Assembly: GCA_005502875.1 (NCBI GenBank) | Contig: SCMV01000009.1 | Span: 1-64,000 of the forward strand | Source of the DNA: Comamonadaceae bacterium 2PF | GTDB lineage: Bacteria > Pseudomonadota > Gammaproteobacteria > Burkholderiales > Burkholderiaceae_C | Direction: 5' to 3' | Length of the DNA: 64,000 nt | In this document: positions 60,683-64,000 of the stretch, one piece after another | Layout: every line of letters starts with the position of its first letter | Numbering within the stretch: position 1 is the stretch's first letter | Translations under genes and position numbers: made by a program | The notes under the pieces: model-generated | The model's input: only the letters and a program-made list of their open reading frames with translations | Databases searched by the model: none | What the model was told of the DNA's origin: nothing

Positions 60683-61555
60683 TCAGGCCTGCAGGCGTGC
60701 CAGTTGCTCGCGCAGTGCCTGGTTCTCGGCCGTGAGTTCGGCCACGCGTTGACGCAGCGCCTGCACCTCGTCGTGCGGGCCTGAGCCGGGCTCGAAGGGC
60801 GGCTCTTCGTGGCTGCTCGGGTCTGCCGCGTCGTCGCGCTGAGCGTTGGGCTTGCGCTTGACCTCGCGCACGCGCTTGGCGGCCTGCTTGAGTTCGTCCT
60901 TGCCAGCCAGGGCCGCGGCCTTTTGTTCTTCGGCTGGCAGGCTGGCCACCGCTGCAGCGGCGTTCAGGCTGATGGTGCCCTGTTTGACGGCGGCCACCAG
61001 CTCGGGCACGGCCTGGTTCTGGATCTTCTCGATCATCACCACCTGGTTGCTGCTCAGGCGGGCGGCGCGCGCGATGTCGGTGCGGTTCTTCAGCGGTGCG
61101 GGCTCGGGGGCCGTGGCGGGCGTTGAGGCGGCGCCGTGTGCGGTCGTCCCATCGGTTTCAAGGCTGGCCCGATCGGTCTGATCCGCCTGTGCCGATGCCG
61201 ATGCCGGCGAAGCCGCCGCGCCACGCTCGCGCCGCTGCGCCAGGATCTCGCGTTTGCGCAGGGCCAGCACCCCGCGCTGGAAGTCCGACACGCTGCGGCG
61301 GCCCAGGTGCTGGTCGATCATCCACAGGTGCACGTCGTCCATCGATTTGAAGTGAGGGTGCTGCACCGTCTGGAAGGGGATGCCGTGCTGCTGGCAGATG
61401 CCGTAGCGGTTGTGTCCGTCGATCAGCAGGTCGCCCCACAGAACCAGCGCGTCGCGGCAGCCCTCGGCCAGCAGGCTGCGCTCGAGCGCCTCGTGCTCGT
61501 CAGGCGTGAGGGGGTCGATGTAGGCCTTGAGTTCTTCGCTGACGGTGATGTTCAT
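60683..61555 (-). CDS. ParB/Srx-fold domain protein with coiled-coil C-terminus
   Basis: A 290-residue protein. The N-terminal domain (YIDPLTPDEHEALERSLLAEGCRDALVLWGDLLIDGHNRYGICQQHGIPF) is the ParB/sulfiredoxin-like nuclease fold, with a DGHNR motif. KorB-like helices follow (FQRGVLALRKREI, NRTDIARAARLSSNQVVMIEKIQ), then a helical, charged region and a coiled coil (LRQRVAELTAENQALREQLARL). There is no parA beside it and no parS repeats were seen, so it is probably not the chromosomal ParB; a DNA-binding regulator or plasmid/phage-derived partition relative is more likely. A Ser/Ala/Thr-rich linker at about 105-145 looks disordered. Confidence 0.8.
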   Translation of the reverse strand: MNITVSEELKAYIDPLTPDEHEALERSLLAEGCRDALVLWGDLLIDGHNRYGICQQHGIPFQTVQHPHFKSMDDVHLWMIDQHLGRRSVSDFQRGVLALRKREILAQRRERGAAASPASASAQADQTDRASLETDGTTAHGAASTPATAPEPAPLKNRTDIARAARLSSNQVVMIEKIQNQAVPELVAAVKQGTISLNAAAAVASLPAEEQKAAALAGKDELKQAAKRVREVKRKPNAQRDDAADPSSHEEPPFEPGSGPHDEVQALRQRVAELTAENQALREQLARLQA

Positions 61556-61618
61556 GGCGCCCAGTGGCTCGCCCTTGGCGGGCGCGTGCAAACGTGTCAA
61601 AGGGGCCGGATTTTAGGC

Positions 61619-62974
61619 TCAGGGCTGCTGCAGCTTGGCCAGCAGGTCGGCCGTGGGGAAGCCATCGGCGGGCAAGCCCACGCTGCGTTGCCAGTCGCGC
61701 AGCGCGCCCCGCGTGGCCGGGCCCAGCAGGCCATCGGGCTGGCCGGTGGCAAAGCCCCGCTGGTTGAGCGCCGATTGCAGCGACTTGACCTCGCTGCGGC
61801 TGAGCGCACGTTGGTCACGCGGCCAGGCGGCCTGCACAGGGGCACCGCCATCGATGCGCTGGGCCAGCAAGGTCACGCCCAGGGCGTAGCTGGTGGCGTT
61901 GTTGTAGCGCAGCACGGCGCGGAAGTTGCGTCCCACCAGGAAGGCCGGGCCGCGTGCACCTGCGGGTTGCAGGATGCTGGCTTCGGCCATGGCGGGCAGG
62001 GGCGAGCCATCGGCCAGGCGAACGCCTTCGGATGCCCACTGGCTGGCTTCCTGACGCACGCCCGGGTCGGCGCGTGCCACGTCGAATCCTTCCGGCAGCC
62101 TCACTTCGGGCGCCCAGGCTTCGCCCGGCACCCAGCCTGCTTGATGCAGGTAGTTGGCGGTCGAGGCCAGCACGTCGGGCATGCTGCGCCAGATGTCGCG
62201 GCGGCCATCGCCATCGGCGTCCACCGCGCGGGCCAGGAAGGCCGAGGGCATGAACTGGGTCTGGCCCATGGCGCCAGCCCACGAGCCGATCATGTGTTCG
62301 CGGTCGATGTCGCCCTGGTCGATGATCTTCAGCGCCGCCAGCAGCTCACCACGTGCCCAGGCCTCGCGGCGGCCCTCGAAGGCCAGGGTGGCCAGCGCGT
62401 CGATCACGGGCACGTCCCCGTAGTTCTGGCCGTAGTTGCTCTCCATGCCCCACACGGCCACCAGCACGGGGGCGGGCACGCCGTAGCGGCTGGCTGCCGC
62501 ATCGGCCTGGGTGCGCACCTGGGCCAGCTTGGCCTGGCCGTTGGCCACGCGCGTGGGCGAGACGGCGCTGTCGAGGTAGTCCCAGGTGCTGCGCGTGAAC
62601 TCGGGTTGGGCTCGGTCGAGCTCGATGGTGCGGGGGCGGAACTCGGCCACGTCCAGCGCTGCCTTGAGCGTGGCCTCGCTGATGCCGGCGGCGCGCGCAG
62701 TGGCGCGGAACTCGGTGCGCCATGTGGCGAAGCGCTGCGCTTCGGTGGGCGCAGCGGCATCGGGGGCGGCGGCCACGACGGCCGGTGAGGGCGCGGCCTG
62801 GCCCGCAAGGGCGTTCAGTGGTTCGGAGCTGCAGCCCGTCAGGCCCAGCGCGGCCCAGGTGAACAGGCAGGTCAACGAGGCACGTGAAACAGCCGAAAGG
62901 CGCGGGGTGCGCGCGAGATGCAGGTCGCGCAGGCCAGCCTGGCGGCTGCAGAAAGACTCGTGGAACAGGTGCAT
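61619..62974 (-). CDS. Lytic murein transglycosylase B-family lipoprotein with peptidoglycan-binding domain
   Basis: A 451-residue protein of the MltB family (GH103). The lipobox is LTGC (Cys about 48). The catalytic domain starts RFATWRTEFRATARAAGISEATLKAALD and has the catalytic Glu in WGMESNYGQNYGD, with WAGAMGQTQFMPSAFLARAVDADGDGRRDIW (SLT_2). A C-terminal PG_binding_1 domain (LSRSEVKSLQSALNQRGFATGQPDGLLGPATRGALRDWQ) anchors it to the wall. It cuts glycan strands to 1,6-anhydro ends. The ATG at 62974 is the best of three in-frame choices (also 62998 and 63046) because it gives a reasonable lipoprotein signal; the start is uncertain. Confidence 0.9.
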   Translation of the reverse strand: MHLFHESFCSRQAGLRDLHLARTPRLSAVSRASLTCLFTWAALGLTGCSSEPLNALAGQAAPSPAVVAAAPDAAAPTEAQRFATWRTEFRATARAAGISEATLKAALDVAEFRPRTIELDRAQPEFTRSTWDYLDSAVSPTRVANGQAKLAQVRTQADAAASRYGVPAPVLVAVWGMESNYGQNYGDVPVIDALATLAFEGRREAWARGELLAALKIIDQGDIDREHMIGSWAGAMGQTQFMPSAFLARAVDADGDGRRDIWRSMPDVLASTANYLHQAGWVPGEAWAPEVRLPEGFDVARADPGVRQEASQWASEGVRLADGSPLPAMAEASILQPAGARGPAFLVGRNFRAVLRYNNATSYALGVTLLAQRIDGGAPVQAAWPRDQRALSRSEVKSLQSALNQRGFATGQPDGLLGPATRGALRDWQRSVGLPADGFPTADLLAKLQQP

Positions 62975-63047
62975 GGTGCGGGCGGAAAGCAGTGCCATCG
63001 AGAGCGAAGCATGCCACGGAGATTTCCCCGACCGCACCCTGGTCACC

Positions 63048-63443
63048 TCATGGCCCCCTGAGGTGCTGAAGGCCCATGCGCGCGGCTGAGCCCATGACCA
63101 GGCATGCCAGCGCGACCCAGTCAGCCGTGACGACCCGGCCGATCTGCGCGTTGTGATGCCCCACCGACCACGCCAGCCACAGGAAGGACAGCACGCTCAC
63201 GAAGCCGGCCACGAACGCGATGCCCTGCAACGCGGGGCGGAACGCCGCGAACACGAGGAAGGCTCCGAGCAGCCCGAACAGCACGGCCCGGTGCCGCATC
63301 AGGATGACGAGGTTGGGTTCGTCGAACGGCCGGCCGGGCAAGCCGTACAGCGCCGCCAGCCGATCGGCCCCGAGCGCCCCGGGCAGGGGCAGCAGGTGGA
63401 TGAGACCCGCGATCAGCAGGCAGGCGGTGACGAGGTGGCGCAT
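63048..63443 (-). CDS. Small multi-pass membrane protein (phosphopantetheine adenylyltransferase-like label is doubtful)
   Basis: A 131-residue protein with four predicted membrane helices (LVTACLLIAGLIHLLPL, AVLFGLLGAFLVFAAF, GIAFVAGFVSVLSFLWLA, WVALACLVMGSAA). Relatives in databases are often labelled phosphopantetheine adenylyltransferase, but no nucleotidyltransferase motif is present and a membrane role is far more likely. AAGGAGG is an excellent ribosome site. It lies 16 bases after the next small gene in the same direction, so they form an operon. Confidence 0.8.
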   Translation of the reverse strand: MRHLVTACLLIAGLIHLLPLPGALGADRLAALYGLPGRPFDEPNLVILMRHRAVLFGLLGAFLVFAAFRPALQGIAFVAGFVSVLSFLWLAWSVGHHNAQIGRVVTADWVALACLVMGSAARMGLQHLRGP

Positions 63444-63459
63444 GGCGGCCTCCTTGCGT

Positions 63460-63768
63460 TCAATGCGCGGGCTGGGGCACTGCGCTGCGTTCGCGCACGA
63501 ACAGGTAGGCCAGCAAGCCGATCGAGCCCAGGGTCAGCACAGCCAGCAGCCAGGGCCAGGCGGTCACGCCACGCTGCCTGGCATCGCCGATGAGCCACAG
63601 CCCGCCCAGCCCGCACGCGATGCACACGTCCAGCAGGATCTGCAGCGAGGCGTTGGAGGCGAAGCCGGCCTGCCACAGGCCGAAGTAACCCACCTCGCCG
63701 ATGACGAGCAGCGAGAAGGCGGTGAAGGCCAGCAGCAAGGCCCCGATGAGGAGTTGACGCGGGTTCAT
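63460..63768 (-). CDS. Small membrane protein, DUF2834-like
   Basis: A 102-residue protein with three membrane helices (LLIGALLLAFTAFSLLVIGEVGYFGLW, SLQILLDVCIACGLGGLWLIG, WPWLLAVLTLGSIGLLAYLFV). The pattern DARQRGVTAWPWLLAVLTLGSIGLLAYLFVRER is that of DUF2834 proteins, unknown in function. AAAGGATC precedes the ATG. It is first in the two-gene unit with the next membrane protein. The 130-base spacer to the right faces a divergent helix-turn-helix gene. Confidence 0.78.
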   Translation of the reverse strand: MNPRQLLIGALLLAFTAFSLLVIGEVGYFGLWQAGFASNASLQILLDVCIACGLGGLWLIGDARQRGVTAWPWLLAVLTLGSIGLLAYLFVRERSAVPQPAH

Positions 63769-63898
63769 GGTGATCCTTTCGTCGGGCCGGGTGCGGCCCA
63801 GGGGTTGAACACGGGCCCCAATCTAGTGAGCGGTGCGATGGCGATCAATTACCTGCCAGGTCATCGCCGGCGTGATGCGGCTGCGCCAGAATCGGCCC

Positions 63899-64000
63899 AT
63901 GCTGCCGCTCCCTCAGCCCTCACTGACGCCCGACCTGCATCAGGCCGATGCCTCCCTGCCTGCGTTGCTCAAGGCCTGGCGGCAACTGCGGCGCCTGTCG
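63899..64000 (+). CDS. Start of a likely XRE-family helix-turn-helix regulator, cut by the right edge
   Basis: The first 34 codons are inside the window. The sequence DASLPALLKAWRQLRRLS at the end matches the beginning of the helix-turn-helix of XRE regulators of the MmyB-like group, which continue SQLDLAL. A CAGAATCGG -10-like box sits just before the ATG, the short-leader arrangement common in this genome. Divergent from the small membrane-protein pair, which it may control. Confidence 0.6.
   Translation, partial: MLPLPQPSLTPDLHQADASLPALLKAWRQLRRLS

Noticed and set aside
63048-63443. Phosphopantetheine adenylyltransferase assignment
   Set aside because: The protein is four membrane helices with no nucleotidyltransferase motif. 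The name is a common database mislabel.

Overview
The window looks like a chromosomal segment of a high-GC betaproteobacterium of the order Burkholderiales, probably in the Leptothrix/Aquabacterium/Rubrivivax neighbourhood. The grounds are its G+C-rich composition (roughly two thirds by eye), a creBCD locus, PriA, ProQ, ApaG, several PEP-CTERM secreted proteins, a NrtA-type transporter next to cyanase, and short leaders carrying CACAAT/GACAAT/TAGAAT-like -10 boxes. Species cannot be fixed from sequence alone. No rRNA, tRNA, CRISPR array or insertion sequence was seen.

Layout. 1-7.9 kb: a DUF2147 secreted protein; a three-gene operon (c-type cytochrome, aldonolactone-oxidase-like flavoprotein, DSD1-like PLP enzyme) facing a TetR regulator across a perfect palindrome; the tRNA hydroxylase TrhP; a sterol-desaturase-family enzyme and a divergent AraC regulator. 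8-10.3 kb: a ProQ-like RNA chaperone and a methyltransferase. 10.3-22.5 kb: an envelope block, with CreB, CreC, a textbook CreB-binding site and CreD, then a very large alpha-2-macroglobulin and PBP1C. 22.6-25.6 kb: an unknown protein, a eukaryote-type SET-domain protein, a periplasmic solute-binding-like protein and a 70-residue protein. 25.6-26.6 kb: a non-coding kilobase with DnaA boxes, leading into priA. 28.8-33.7 kb: an HDOD protein, an unknown exported protein, a GDSAG esterase and a PAS kinase/NarL-type regulator pair.

33.7-40 kb is accessory: an AT-rich HNH-like gene, an XRE-2TM regulator behind an 11-bp tandem array, two unknown envelope proteins, a decayed copy of the XRE sequence, a tandem triplet of PEP-CTERM genes and one more PEP-CTERM gene. 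40.2-44.3 kb is a cyanate module: substrate-binding protein, permease, ATPase, an NTF2-fold protein and cyanase. 44.4-46.8 kb holds a two-gene operon built on a large metallophosphoesterase fused to unrecognised domains, separated by an inverted repeat from a DUF481 outer-membrane protein.

47.8-64 kb: a MHYT hybrid kinase coupled to an HD-GYP regulator (c-di-GMP output), MltA, a small membrane protein whose start codon overlaps that of mltA, a PF10136 membrane protein, ApaG, a PhoD-type phosphatase, Rpe, a chemoreceptor, an orphan ParB-like protein, an MltB-type transglycosylase lipoprotein, two small membrane proteins and the start of a likely XRE regulator.

Four peptidoglycan or envelope-stress genes (A2M, PBP1C, MltA, MltB) and the CreBC system lie within 50 kb. 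The strongest candidates for something undescribed are the DnaA-box region before priA, the metallophosphoesterase operon, the XRE/11-bp-repeat locus and the PEP-CTERM triplet with its conserved spacer hairpins.
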